Position numbers and translations under genes: made by a program
The notes under the pieces: generated by a model
Databases searched by the model: none
What the model was told of the DNA's origin: nothing
Seen by the model: the letters and a program-made list of their open reading frames with translations, nothing else
In this document: positions 37,549 through 50,350 of the stretch, in pieces
Layout of the letters: every line of letters begins with the position of its first letter
Numbering within the stretch: the first letter of the stretch is position 1
Assembly (NCBI GenBank): GCA_905250125.1
Contig: CAJNOL010000262.1
Coordinates: 62,001-126,000, forward strand
Direction of reading: 5' to 3'
DNA: 64,000 nt
Origin: Rotaria sordida
Taxonomy: Eukaryota > Rotifera > Eurotatoria > Philodinida > Philodinidae

Positions 37549-38304
37549 TCATATCTGTGCGGCGCCTCCATCGACAAAAAGTTCAATACCAGTTATATAA
37601 CTACTATCGTCTGAAGCGAGAAAAACTGCAGCTTTGGCTATTTCATCGGGCGTACCGAGGCGATTCATTGGTGCAGCAGCTTGGCAATCGGCTAAGTAAG
37701 CTTTGTTTTCATCTTCATTTTTTCCCACACTTCTCAATAAAGGTGTGTCGATTGCTCCTGGACTTAAAGTATTCACTCGAATCTTGCGTTCTTTTAAGTC
37801 GACCGTTCAGCAACGAGAAAAAGACCGAATAGCCGCTTTTGAAGCACAGTAGACGCTCAGAGCTGGTTCTCCTAGCACGGAAGAAGTAGATCCATTCAGA
37901 ATGATTGATCCACCATCGACCAATAATGGCAAAGTTTTTTGGACTGTGAACAATACTCCTTTCACATTGACGTTGATTATATCATTATAATGTTGTTCGG
38001 TGATTAAGCCCAACTCTGTATTCGGGCCAATGCCGGCGTTGGCGAAGATTATGTCTAGACGATTCTTCTCTTTCTGAATTACACTAAAGACTTTGTCGAG
38101 ATCGGCCATATTGGATACATCACCTTGTATTGCAGTAACATTTTTACTATCAATTTTTTTCAGGGCTTCGTCAAGTGCTTGTTGACCGCGTCCAGTAATG
38201 AAGACATGTTCTGCACCTTCGGTAATGAATCGTTGAGCAGTGGCAAAACCAATGCCGTACGATCCACCAGTAATGAGAGCAATTTTTCCATCAAGCTTAC
38301 CCAT
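37549..38304 (-). pseudogene. Short-chain dehydrogenase/reductase with an in-frame TGA
   Basis: A 252-codon single-exon frame with one TGA at 37807-37809; length and both ends match a classical SDR. The NAD(P)-binding TGGSYGIG is at residue about 13, NAG follows (FANAGIG), then the catalytic Ser in GSTSS and YCASK (YxxxK), and the C-terminal PGAIDTPLL and ITGIELFVDGG motifs. The TGA sits in RSFSRC[stop]TVDLKERKIRVN, where close family members have Trp, so TGG to TGA is the simplest change. Translation to the stop keeps the active site but loses the substrate-loop half. The sequence looks most like bacterial SDRs, so transfer is plausible (inference). Substrate unknown. A live allele or sequencing error cannot be excluded. 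Confidence 0.75.
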
Positions 38305-39244
38305 TTGTCTTTTTTATTGTAATAATAGCCGGTGTCACCTATTGAAGTTTGTTTGTGGATAAAAAGAAAGATACCTGTTTACTATTGATATACACCTGAA
38401 AGTGTCTTCATCATACTGACTGTTCTTTCGTTCTCCTGTATATTTTTTCATGACATGTGGACGCTGACATTGTGGTGCTCTTCTCCTAGATATCTCAAAG
38501 GAGAAACAGCTTTGTGAAGATTTAAAAATACACCAAAGTAGATCAACATATCTCAACTTAAACTCAAGTAGGTAAAAGTATTCTCAAATAGAGAAAAGTA
38601 CTAATAAGTAGCTTGAATTACTGTTTAGTTCATTTCTAGAAAAAGCATATGCAAAATAACGATAATAAACAAAGACTACTGACAGACAACTTGTTTTCTC
38701 GTAGAATAAATTCAGCTCACAAGTACAGAATCATCAGGAAAACAACAATAACATCGACTTTTTAGTTGAACCAAGATTTCCTTCTAGTTTCAGTCTCTAA
38801 AATGGATGTGCAATAGTGTCGAACTTGAGAAAAGCCGATTCAATCACTGGCAGTGACTGAGATATTCTTGGTGATTTCCGTTGAAACTAAATAAAAAATA
38901 ACGAGTTAAAATAGACAATGGAGGACCTTTGTTAACTGTGAGAAAAGAGGTCTATCAAAAACTGGTCATTTACTCGAGTACATCCCTTATACCATATGTA
39001 AATTGCATATATGGCAGTTTGTCAACATGCAAATAGTATTTTCACAACAAATATTCATCCAAAAAGTTGAGATCCTTCGAAAGTGAAAATAGTCTATTAC
39101 TCGTTATGAGTCCCAGCGATAATGTCATTTTCTTGTACGAAGAAGCTTATCAGAATAGCAAGCAATGCATATTCGCAACGATAATGTAATTACCTGGTGA
39201 CAGAATCGAAAAATGAAAGAAAACAAATGCACTTCTTTCTTATT
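38305..39244. other. Intergenic DNA, nothing recognised
   Basis: AT-rich sequence. AGTA-rich words (AAGTAGGTAAAAGTATTC) recur around 38570-38620. No gene or structured repeat is supported. Confidence 0.5.
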
Positions 39245-40166
39245 CTTCTTTCAGATTCGATTATGCTGCCTACGGCAAAGAAAGTTACCTGTTTCATTGC
39301 TTTGGCCATCAAATTGCTCCGTACAGTAGCCAACTATTTGATCGTTGACGAGTTTTCCGCCGCCTTTTCAAGCATCATCGATCTGTTAAGTCAATTGTCT
39401 GAACAAATGTGACTCATGTGCGCACACCTACCTCCCAATCCTTCTCAGGCACTCTAGAGTCATCTCGCCGCTGAATCAAACTGCATTCGCGCATTGATAC
39501 TCGTCACCCCGAGAGATTGATCTCGTACTTCGAAGCTACTTGCCGATGCATCAATTGGAAAGTATCGTGATCGAAACGAGAGACTCGGACAACTTTCGCC
39601 CGAAGAATTTCGTCTCATTCTTCAATCTGGATGATAAGCCCGCACTTCACTGTCTCATACTGCGAACTCACTCGAATTTACTCCGCTGAACATCGAATGA
39701 TTTACAATGTCTCTCATCTAAACTCATCACTCATTTCACACTGACTCATTCGTTGAAGTTCGATCATTTGCCGCCACTTGTTACAGAATGTTTTCCTCAT
39801 CTCATCTATCTCAATGTTCACATCATCGACAATAATGGTTCGCTCGTCAGCACTGATTTTCAACACAAACGTCTTCGGTCTCTTGTCGTTCATCTCGGCG
39901 ATGATTGTTGCACATCTGGCATGCTCAACCGTAGCGTATTTCCCTTGAACATATTAAATATGATGCCGAATCTCGAACGTTATTCGGAGCATTTCTGGAG
40001 CAGAGTGTTGTCAGAAGGTGATCGATGGCTTTTACCCGGTCTTACCATTCCTAAGAATGTACCAAACATTCAGTCGAATCAATTTCGACAAAGTAGTTGC
40101 CAAACTTTGCAGTGCTATGCACAAACATTATGCACACTTGAATACAAACTTCAGATTTTTCTGTAG
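39245..40166 (+). pseudogene. Decayed F-box/LRR-like gene
   Basis: A frame open from 39498 is interrupted by TGA at 39687-39689 and continues in the same frame to 40166. Upstream, a further coding-like stretch lies in another frame, so at least one frameshift is also present. Leucine-rich, LRR-like segments are visible (LPMHQLESIVI, LHCLILRTHSNLL, LPPLVTECFPHLIYLNVHI, MMPNLERY). The arrangement resembles F-box/LRR-type proteins that are abundant in rotifers, but I see no intact F-box. The sequence is somewhat GC-richer than its flanks. Confidence 0.45.
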
Positions 40167-40493
40167 CCATATTGACGCGAATCGGTGAAGTTTTCACTTG
40201 ATGCATTTGAGACACATGCTGAGTCAATCGATTTTAATGCTTCAGTTAAAGTTAAAAATGACAATTTAGAGAAAATTTCACCAACAATTCATATTCATAT
40301 GTGAATAAAATGTCTCATTATTTTAACATTCACGAATCGATGACCGATACAAATAGTTTTGTATGTAATATAGGACGCGTAGAGTATGACGAAACTTGAT
40401 GAAGAAGATGTCAGTGAAATAGAGACATTTGCTTTATTGACTTCTGCACGCTACAGCTCGTGACATTCACACAAGAACACAGTGATAGGCAGT

Positions 40494-40556
40494 TGTGGTG
40501 AGATGTTGGTGAAGATGAAGATGTTTAATATCCTTTCAGTCACATCCACACCATCC
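40494..40556. repeat. Weak telomere-like hairpin
   Basis: Left arm TTGTGGTGAGATGTTGGTG, a GAAGATGAAGATG centre, right arm CACATCCACACCATCC. Diverged copy. Confidence 0.4.
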
Positions 40557-40874
40557 TTTGAGACGTCTCCAGATTCGAAGTGATAAGCGAACACAGAGAA
40601 AAGTACAAAATACTAGGGGCACCCTAAATATCTGTTCTTTTTTTGTCTAAGTGTCGAGAGTAGTGTTACTTGTATACTTTAGCATTTCAGAATTAAATTC
40701 TGTATCGTTTGAAATAAAAATTAATACTCGAGCGTATGTATGAACTGAGATACACGCAAAAGTTAAAAAACTTCCAAAACATTTATTTCGCTCGACATAC
40801 GATAACTATCAAAATAAGCGAAAACTCCAAAACTCGTCCGCCCCCCGCGTCCCCTACAGAACTGAAGACGAGAT

Positions 40875-41569
40875 TAGAGTCCTGCACGGGTACTACTTTT
40901 CGCACCCGGACCCGACCCGGCTCATTTTTTTCAAACCCGGAATCCGACCGGACCCGGTCATCTTCCACCCGGAACCGAACCGGACCCGGATAGCTCTACC
41001 CGGTACCCGACCGGACCCGGCCCAGTCTTGAAATAGTCGACACTTGATTGTTATTGTCAAAATTATATTCACTTTTCAAGCTTTTATTTCATATGGCAAA
41101 ATATACTATTATTTTAATTTCATCAAGTAACAAGAACAAAAATCAATATTGTAAATCATTCATTTTTAAGTCTTACAATCTTGAACATAAAAATTACAAA
41201 TTAAAAAATATAAAATCATTTAATAGTTGTAAGTGAATTATTTCGATGTTCAGTTTAAGAAGAAAAAAGAAAAAAACACGTTCTTCGCTGACATAGTTTA
41301 TTGTCAGTATATAATGCATCGATGAGTCATGGTCGAATCGTTTATAATACGTGTAACTTTTTAACAAATAGCGATCCTAGAGTGTAAAATATTTTTACTT
41401 GTTAAGATGTCATCAACTACCGGTCGGGTACCGGGTATGCTCAAATCCTGCACCCGACCCGGCATTTTTTTTTATACCCGGCACTCGAACCGACCCGGCA
41501 AATTTGTACCCGGACCACAGTTCCGGGTCCGGTCGGGTGCCGGGTACCCGGCCCCGTTGCAGGACTCTA
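40875..41569. mobile_element. hAT-like foldback element with CCCGGN-rich ends
   Basis: A 695-bp element flanked by an 8-bp near-duplication, GACGAGAT (40867-40874) and GACGAGAG (41570-41577). The TIR TAGAGTCCTGCA matches the TARNG start usual in hAT elements. Each end carries about 150 bp of tandem-like ACCCGGA/ACCCGACCCGG words in inverted orientation; the middle is very AT-rich and noncoding. This is a nonautonomous element. Confidence 0.85.
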
Positions 41570-41848
41570 GACGAGAGTAAAAGAAAAAGGTGAATTTTTC
41601 TCTTCTGTCTACATTAAATATCTGGGTATTGGCTTATTTAGACAGATGAATCAGTTGAAGTCTTACAGTAAGAAGAGGTATTGCATAATGTATACTGACA
41701 TTTCGTCATATCTTGATTGACTAATGACTGTAGCAAAAGAAAAGAGGAAGTAAATTTTTTCTTTTTGCTGTCATCTTGTGCAATTACATCGCTTACTCTC
41801 TCTTTCGTTGACTATCACACAATCATTCGTCACCAATCCAACGTAGCA

Positions 41849-44221
41849 ATGGCATCTAATCAACAATACGTTCCTGAATTCAAACTTGTTTTAGTAGGCG
41901 ACGGTGGAGTAGGTATGTTGGATCACATTTTTTTAATGTAAAACCGAATATGTTATGATGAATATCACTGTTGTAGGCAAAACGACGTTCGTCAAGCGGC
42001 ATATGACAGGTGAATTCGAGAAGAGGTACGATGCAACTATCGGTGTTGAAGTTCGTTCACTACCATTTCATACCAATTTGGGTAAGATTATTTTCAATGT
42101 TTGGGACACAGCTGGTCAAGAGAAATTTGGCGGTAAATACAAAAGAAATATGATTAAATGAATTTAAAATAGATTTTTCTGTTCAGGTCTGCGTGATGGT
42201 TATTATATTGGTGGTCAATGTGCTATTATTATGTTCGATGTCACGTCACGTATTACTTATCGTAATGTGCCCAATTGGCATAAAGATTTGATTCGTGTCT
42301 GTGAAAATATCCCTATTGTACTCTGTGGCAACAAGGTTGATATTAAAGATCGTAAAATAAAGGCCAGATCAATTGTTTTTCATCGTCAAAACAATCTACA
42401 ATACTACGATATTAGTGCACGATCAAATTACAATTTTGAAAAACCATTTCTCTGGTTAGCTCGAAAACTGGTTGGAAATCCCGATCTACATTTCGTTGCC
42501 GAGATTCCAGTTATGGTATGTTTTCTTTCACTTCTCTATATCGTGTCGAAGTGTTAGCTTTTGGCAAGCAAAGCTATTGAAGTTATAATTTTGACACGAA
42601 ATTTTATCGAAGTTATTACGGATGAGCTAAATAATGAGTGAGTAAGAAATTGACTAACGAAGCTAGTACTATAACTCTATGAAATTCTAGATTAAAGTTG
42701 CCGAGGAATAAATTATATTTGTCATTGAGTAAGAATGAAAAAGTGACAAAAATAAGAAGATAATTGATGTTACCAAAACGAGGACAGCATGAAATGAAAA
42801 TTAGTCGCCTTTTCGTTTTTGCATAATGGAGAAAAGGTTCCGAATCTATAGAAAAAAATTCATGTCAACTTCGTTCAAGTTCATCGATTTCTATTCTCCC
42901 ACATTACTCTATGTGCTGTAGAAATTAGAGTTTTGTATCCAAATTATTATAGGTGGATATCATTGAAATTTCCTTCACAAAAATTGTGTCATCTAGCAAG
43001 AGATACTTCATGCTACACATAGTATCATGAACAAATATACATATTTTTAGAAAGAAAATTGAAAGTGAAAATGAGAAAAATATTGAAAAAAAACAATTCT
43101 CTATTTAATTGTGAAATGCATCAAAAGAAAATGATTAGAGTACGGATGTGATACTACAATGCATGAATTTATTTAATGTATTCTTGAATCAGAGGTAAAT
43201 TTAGTGACAGAACTTTTCGTCACAGACAAATTGACGCGAAATATTCGTTGCAAAGAATTCGTTCCACGGACAAAATACTGCAAGATTTCATTGTAGAATA
43301 TATTAGCGCATCACCAATTGATTTTGTAGGAAATGATGACGATAAGTTAAGGAAAGTAGTGAGAAAATACTGTAGTTTCTAAAGAATATTGAATTCTAAA
43401 TAGAAAATGGATGAATATATTTACAAAACTCGCAAAAGAAAAGTTTCTAAGGGATATTCGAAACATTCGTAATTGCAATCAAAAGTTACATTTCGTTGAG
43501 TGAATCTAAAAGCTTTTCATATAAATGATTCTTTCAGTTTATTCAGACGGAAGTACATGCATCGGTTTCAGTTTGAACTTGCAAATAGAAATACGATATC
43601 ATGATTCAATGGCCGACTTTTTCTGTGTCCAAGAAGAACCGGACAAGAACTGAGCGTAATAGATCGAAGATATGGGCATCATGTCCTAACTTCCAAGTCC
43701 AACCGTTTCCCAAGATCTTCTACACAGTTGTTGCCGAAAAGCTACTGGAACCGAATGCTATTGTAAATGTGTCAATTTTTTTCAATAGAGAATTCAATTC
43801 ATGTTTTAGAAATTATAGTATTTCTATACTATTTTTCTTCGCTCAGCGCCATTACTTGCTACAAAATGAATTTAATGCAACGAAAAGTTCTAGCACTGCC
43901 AATTGAATCGAATAAAATATCTAAAAGTATTAATGAATTAGTTCTTTTTAAATATTTCAAATAACAGTATAATGTATTCATCGATAATCCTAATATGCAT
44001 TCTATAGTATCACAGAATCATTATCAGTCAAATGTTTGCTCATTGTTTAGCTCATCTATAGTAATTTCTGCATGACGTATCACTTCTGCAAGCTCGTTCT
44101 TTTTATTGATTTTTAGCCTCCAGAAATTCAAATAGATCAGGAAACAATTGACTACTGGAAGCAGAACACAGAAGGTCCTGCCATCGTCGCTGATTTACCT
44201 GATGATGACGAAGACTTATGA
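41849..44221 (+). CDS. ran: Ran GTPase
   Basis: Four exons (41849-41912, 41977-42132, 42187-42515, 44117-44221), all in phase, give 217 residues, the normal Ran length. Visible: P-loop GDGGVGKT, switch [21 protein letters not shown] for guanine specificity, YYDISAR, and the acidic DDDEDL tail unique to Ran. Ran drives nucleocytoplasmic transport and spindle and nuclear-envelope assembly through its GTP gradient. Differences from the animal consensus include Val instead of Thr in the P-loop (GGVGKT), an [12 protein letters not shown] switch I region, and a diverged C-terminal linker. The first introns are 54-64 bp, but the last is 1.6 kb. An AATAAA lies at 44266. It could be one of several paralogues in a tetraploid-derived genome. 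Confidence 0.93.
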
Positions 44222-46405
44222 ACTTGTGACGTTAGAAAACTGCTGTCAAAAATAATATCTTTTTTAATAAAATCTGTTTTAATTTGTTGATCATTACCGA
44301 AATCTAAAATCGTTTATTGGTTTTGTTTCTGTTATCTTTAGAAAAGTCAGTAAAAGGCAATGGTGGAGATAATGATCATGTGAATCAAGAAATCATGTTG
44401 ATTGAATTGTGTATTTAGTGTGGGTGTGTCATAAATATGCTTGATGAAATAAATAGTTGAATATGTTTATTGATGTAAAGATTATTTGTCATTGCTAAAT
44501 ATGAAAAGAGCACATTCGGTCGTAATTTCTTCTGGGAATTGGAACTAATATAACAGTCGAATTCTTTTTATGGAAAAAAGATGATAAATTGAAAAAGAAA
44601 TTATTAATGTTGTCTCAAATCTATACTAAAAATATGCCTAACAAAATACAAACTGATCCAGTTTCGGAAAGAATTAGAGCCGGCACAAGCGTTCGACCGT
44701 TCTGTCATGTCTAATGACGACAAGTAATGTTCGTTCTTTATGTACAATCAACTATGGATTCATGATGCATAATTTTCATCGAGTATTACTGATATACAGA
44801 AATATAATACCCTCTGAATAAGCCACTTTTGAAAACCTTTCTTTAAGAGTCATTGTGGTGACCTTACAAATCTGTCCAAAAAGCTGCGAGACTAATTAAT
44901 CTATTCTTGCTCTTGAAATATTAGATATATGTTTGATATTGTTTTTCTAGTGGTCTATTTGAAACCACTATAGGTAGTACAGGATTAATAGTCATATGAA
45001 ACCTGATAGTCTAATATAACACTTAACTGATTTATTATATCATTTATATTAAAAGTGCAGATGATAAATTTGATCCATTTTTCATTAATACTAACTATTT
45101 AAAATCTATATTAGCTCATTCAATTTAAGAAAACATCTTCTCCTATTTATAGATAGTATTTCTAGGAGGTTCTTCGAAAGTTTTCGGTATTATATCCGGC
45201 GTAGCCCTGAAACATTTCTAGGTACTATAACTAAGAATATACGATATTAATCTCGCAAACAATCCATAGTTGCAATTTCGATTCTGAAAAAACGTCAATT
45301 TTTTTGCCATAGCCACAGCCAAGTAGTCGTTAAAGCAACATAAGAATCGTTACAGAAGTTCATTTGGAGAAACAATTTGAACTTGTTAGTTTGAGCTGTT
45401 GGAAGTTTAATTGTAATATCTCAGTATCTTTTCAGTGTTTCAGAGTAAAATGTGGTGCACTAATGCTGCACTTATCTGTCTTGATTTCTGTTGAATAGAA
45501 TAATCCAGTGTATGTTTCTTCGCAGAAATCAACTTTGATAATACTAGAAAAAAAAGGCAAAAATCACAAATAAATCTAGGCTGTTCATTAAAGAAATTTC
45601 CTATGGAATTGGTCTTTTATCGTTCCTTTTCATAAGTCTGCTACAATCTGTAGAAACTTTCGCAGAACTTCTAGAAGAATGGTTTATCCTATAGTCTTCT
45701 CATCTAGTTTCATTTTGATTAACATAATTTATAGGAGAATACATTAGAAACTTAGAAAAGATCTGCATATACTCGTTGCTTTTCTAAAAAATCAAGTACT
45801 GTCTGTAAAAAGTTTTTCATTAAATTCGAACAATAATTCGCTTTTCAAGATATTTATCTTAATTTAAAAAACGACAATCATAGGATTTTATTGAATTGCA
45901 TAATATAAATAATCATTCCTTCTCTTTATAGTGCTTTTTTTTAAAACATAATTATACAATTCTACCATTAGACAAAACAATTCTTCAATGAATCTCACAA
46001 AACAAAATGTATTAAATCGATTTTATTTTGTCTCGTGTCACATGTATCTTTCAGGAGTCAACTAATAAGCAATGATATGAACAAAAAATATTTTTTTGTT
46101 TGTATTACCTTTGCCGTCAATAGTAACTATAACAATCTATTTACGTATGTTTTAATAAAGTGTACGATGTAAAAAAAAAGCCATAAGCAAGATGACAACC
46201 ATTCTGTACTCACTTTCTTTTATTATTTTTATTTTATTTCAAAAATTTCAAACGTACTTATCCTTCTTTTTCTGACAACACTTTAAAATAATAAAATCAA
46301 TAATTGAAAAATTGAAGTTTATTTTGTGTATGACAAGATATAGCAAAAAAAGTAAAAAACGAGACAAAAAACACTACAATTCATTTTAAATCCAGTTGAG
46401 AAAAA
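44222..46405. other. AT-rich intergenic DNA, nothing recognised
   Basis: No credible ORF or structured repeat. Simple AT-rich sequence up to the start of the four-TM gene. Confidence 0.5.
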
Positions 46406-48163
46406 ATGCCGTCTCAATCAGACACATACACTACACCAGCTACTTTTAATAAATATGGATTACATCTAAGATGGCCTCGTATTTGGATAATAATTCTTGG
46501 AATAATGCTTATTTTTCTTTGCGTATGTATAGCTGGTATGGAAATTGGACATACAATTTACGATTTATATCGATCAACTGCATTTGGAGGTTTTATACTT
46601 TTTATACCTCTATTGATCTGTTCTATTTTTGTTCTTATTACTGGTAAGTTTAAATATTTTATTTCGAAAAAATCAATACATTTTCATATTAGTCAGTCAA
46701 TCTTTATTCTTTTTTTTTCGGTATACATAAATATTAGACAGTAAGGTCATTAACATATCGAAAAGTTCATTTATAGATATTTTTTCCTAATATTACTAAA
46801 ACTTCAAGCAAGAAACAACTTATAGATAAAAACATTTGAAAGTATAGATGTAATGACATTATAAACATGAAATATAAAGAAATGTGAGTAAATATATTTT
46901 TATACCTGTTGACAGTATTTAAGTTTTGTATTTGATATGAATTGTGAATAACGAGAAAAAAAGAAATGTAACAAAAAAACAATTATCAACATTAGATAAA
47001 TTTTATTGTTTTTCTGTTTGTTGGAAATTGTTATAACGTAATGAAATTTACAATCTCATTGTGTAGGAGAATGATTAAGTGTATAGTATCATGTAGTAAC
47101 TAATAAATTAATGATGAATGATCTGCATTCTGCAAGAGAAGCTATTGAAAATGAAGAATATTAAAGTTTATATACAATTACAGTTTGCAATTAATATGAA
47201 CTAATATTTCGCTCGTATATAAATGGAGATTATAAATAAGGGGTCTATTTAGTCATTTCAGATCGTACTTCCTTGATCTAGATATGAAATTGTGAAATAA
47301 TTTTAGATAAATTAAAATTTTGAACATCAAGTATAACTTCATCTTATAAGTTGTTGTATACGATTTTTTTTTCTTTTTTAGCCTGCAAACCACGTTTAAT
47401 ACTTCTTCGTATTGCTACAATTTTATGTTGTATTATGATTATATTATGTATATTATTAATTGTTTATGATATTCTTGTTCTTATCGATCCTACTCGATGT
47501 TTCTTTTTAAATTGTGATAACGCTCAAGTTACATATCAAGTTAATTCAACATATAATACAACAATAACAGGTTGGCCACTTAATATATCATGGCCTAATT
47601 ATTTTCAAACTAATATGAATGGTAAAAGAATTCTTCAAAGTATACAAATATTTTGTGCTGCCTTATTTATTTTATTTTGTTCATTATATATATTAACTTA
47701 TATTATTTATCGACGAATTTATTTCGATCAAGGAACTATTGATAAATCTGATCAACATACATTTGTAAGACATAAAACAGTTACAAGTCCAATAACACGT
47801 TCAAATAGTATAGTTCAATCATTTCCACAATATAATCTTAATCGTCTAGTAACAGTATACACTATTGAAGGTCGTCCTTCGACATCAATTATTTATAGTA
47901 ATTCTCCAGCACCACCAATAGTGCATACAATTACTCCTCGAAAAGCTAATCGAAAAACTGTTGTACGTCAAAGAGCTAAGTCCGCAAATTATGATCGTAT
48001 ATGTACACGTTGTATGATAGAACCACGAATAATTTTAACAACAAATTATCAACGACAAAATTACTTTTCACATTTATGTATTAATTGTAATAAAGAACTT
48101 GTAGATTATCATCAAAAACCACATCTTGTTCAGTCAGAAAATGATCGTACGTGGAAACCTTAG
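46406..48163 (+). CDS. Four-TM membrane protein with Cys-pair tail
   Basis: Two exons (46406-46643, 47382-48163; intron of 738 bp with GTAAGT donor, phase consistent) give 339 residues. TM segments lie at about 25-46, 60-80, 84-110 and 147-170. The loop between TM3 and TM4 carries two Cys (CFFLNC) and N-glycosylation sequons (NST, NTT, NIS) and is probably extracellular. The cytosolic tail is Ser/Thr- and Arg-rich and ends with CTRC, about 20 residues, HLCINC, a possible four-Cys zinc knuckle. The topology resembles MARVEL- or tetraspan-type proteins, but I do not recognise a family. An AATAAA lies at 48183. Confidence 0.7.
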
Positions 48164-48399
48164 GGATACATATTTGATTGAAAATAAAAGAATGTATTTG
48201 TTTGATGAATGATGTACTATTGTGTTTTTCTTTTAAATACATTTTATAAATGAATAATTTACCTTTTCTTCTTGTTTAGTTTTTTGTATTTATACAAAAA
48301 AAAAGAGAAATATATGTATTTAGTTCTTAAAAAGAAGTACTTAGAAAGCTTTATGATAATTACAGTAGTCGTGAAAAATTCCATTGACAAAGTAAAAAG

Positions 48400-48471
48400 T
48401 GGGTGTGAGTGTCGGTGTAGATATGGGTGGATGTGTGAGAGAACAGAAGATCTATCCTATACCCACCATTC
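48400..48471. repeat. Telomere-like hairpin
   Basis: A long left arm GTGGGTGTGAGTGTCGGTG, GATATGGGTGGATGTGTGAG, a GAACAGAAGAT centre and a short right arm CCTATACCCACC. Asymmetric copy. Confidence 0.55.
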
Positions 48472-48717
48472 AGATGGCAAAATTCTGTCTTACCCATCTT
48501 GCCGAGTTCCTTGAAACAAAATCGCTTCATTAAATCAAGAAAGAATCATTTTTGAAATGTATCATGAGCAACCAATACTTTCTTCTCGACATCATGGTTG
48601 TCTGACGGATTGTCAAACTCTGTCCCAAATATGAAGGACAAGACTTTTAGTGTGAAAGTGTTATTGCACATATATTTGACTATTTCAATGATAACCATTA
48701 GGATTCATTATTGAGAA

Positions 48718-48769
48718 GGGTGTGGGCGTGGTGTGTACTATTGTGGTTGAAAAGAAGATTCACATCCAA
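48718..48769. repeat. Telomere-like hairpin
   Basis: Left arm GGGTGTGGGCGTGGTGTG, loop TTGAAAAGAAGAT (complement of the loop at 14118), short right arm TCACATCC. Confidence 0.6.
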
Positions 48770-50254
48770 ATTTGACTATGCAAAACAGGTACATTTTAAA
48801 TTGATTTACTTTGAATCTGGTTTTCTAAAAGCCTGAATTCAACATAATCGCACACTCAGGTGAAGAATGACTAATTGAAAGAGAGATATGGAGAGAAAGC
48901 GTACTGCAAAGAGCCCGTTTTGATCAAATATTCTTTATGGAATATGTCTAAGCAATAAAACATGCCTTTTGTTATCATATTATATAAAAAGAATTCTGTT
49001 TGACTACTTTACAAGACACTTCAAAAGACTTCTTTTTTCTCTATCAAACAATCAACAACGACTGTTGCTACAATTTTCAAAGGGTTAGAAACGGTTGTTC
49101 TAATCAAAGACTTGGTAGATATATAAGCAAGCCTGCGAAACAATGACATAGAAATGTGTTCAACACTTACATGGACTAAGAACACTAAAGAAAATTGTTC
49201 ATAGTATTCCAAAATATGCCGCTCACTCGGAATGTGTATGGAATGATTTAAAGAAATTGAAATTCTTCCTAGTAATAAAGAATTCTTCTATGAAATTGAA
49301 ACGTTTTCTAACTGTCAATTAGTTCCACAAATGTATGCAAACAAGCATTCTGAAATGAAATCAGTTAAAACAGTTATTAGATACCTGGATGTTTCATATT
49401 TGAATGAAGAATTTGAAGATCCAGATGCTTACGTCGTTTTGAAATTAACATGTACAGTTATAACGGTGTAATAAAACTACATTGATTGTAGAACACTATT
49501 CTTTAAATTTTCTTTTCTAATTTTTATAGTTGCTGCTATAGTTTGACGATGATCATCGTACTTAATCAAGAGAGATCCTTATTTTTTCATTTTAATAAAT
49601 TCCTTTAAAAAAATTTGCATTTTACTCTGCTATTGTAAATTGATAGATCATCTTACTATAGAAGGAGGAGGGCTCCGCTTTCTAATAGCACGTGCTATGT
49701 CAATGAGAAACAAAGATACGGAAGTGAAACTAACAACAGTTGTCAGATTGTTACCAGCAACCTTTTACCTAAGCTTATTCTGATAAATCAGTCAGTCGAT
49801 CGTACTAGTTAAGTTTATTTCTCAATCGAATGGGTATTTCTTAAAGTTGGCTCGCAATACACTAGCATTTGAACAGAAGAGCAGTTCATTCCAGAGATCG
49901 ACAGCAAATCAAATATGACCTAGCTAATTCAGTGGATTAGCGACCCTCATTTTTTGTCAAACATGTTTGAAGACGCTCACTTATTATAAGACTTACATCG
50001 CCAATGTTATCCCTTCCACAAAGAATTCCTTAGTTTGATTATACTGGTAAAGTATTCCACTAATACATTTAACTGTGCTTATCTCGTGAGGTAATGCCAC
50101 TTCCTATACTCTGTATAACATCAAAGATGTACTAACTCAGCTTTGTCAGCTTCAAAATTGTCTTCGATAGAGTACTGTAGGCATTTCAGATGAATCAAAT
50201 TTTATGAGGTGTGCTGTTGTTGAAAGAACAGTCATCAACATCCAAAATGCGCCA

Positions 50255-50350
50255 ACAGACACACCCATAGTCACATCAAAACCCATTCAGAGCTACAGCG
50301 ATACACATCCATACAGCTACACCCACACACCTACATCCACACCCACACTT
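50255..50350. repeat. C-rich telomere-like half element
   Basis: Only the C/A-rich strand pattern is present: ACACACCCATAG, ACACATCCATACAGC, TACACCCACACACC, CACACCCACAC. The G-rich partner arm is missing, so this is a half or decayed copy. Confidence 0.5.

Larger units (their letters stand above)
40167..41848. other. Intergenic DNA with a foldback element
   Basis: No gene. Contains a weak hairpin (40494-40556) and the hAT-like foldback element (40875-41569). The last 250 bases lead into the Ran gene. Confidence 0.5.

Noticed and set aside
43601-43906. 101-codon ORF in the last Ran intron
   Set aside because: It lies within an intron with no recognisable domain; the Ran exons on both sides are in phase without it.
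49247-49473. 75-codon open frame
   Set aside because: No early Met, no supported splice partners and no recognisable domain; kept only as a note.
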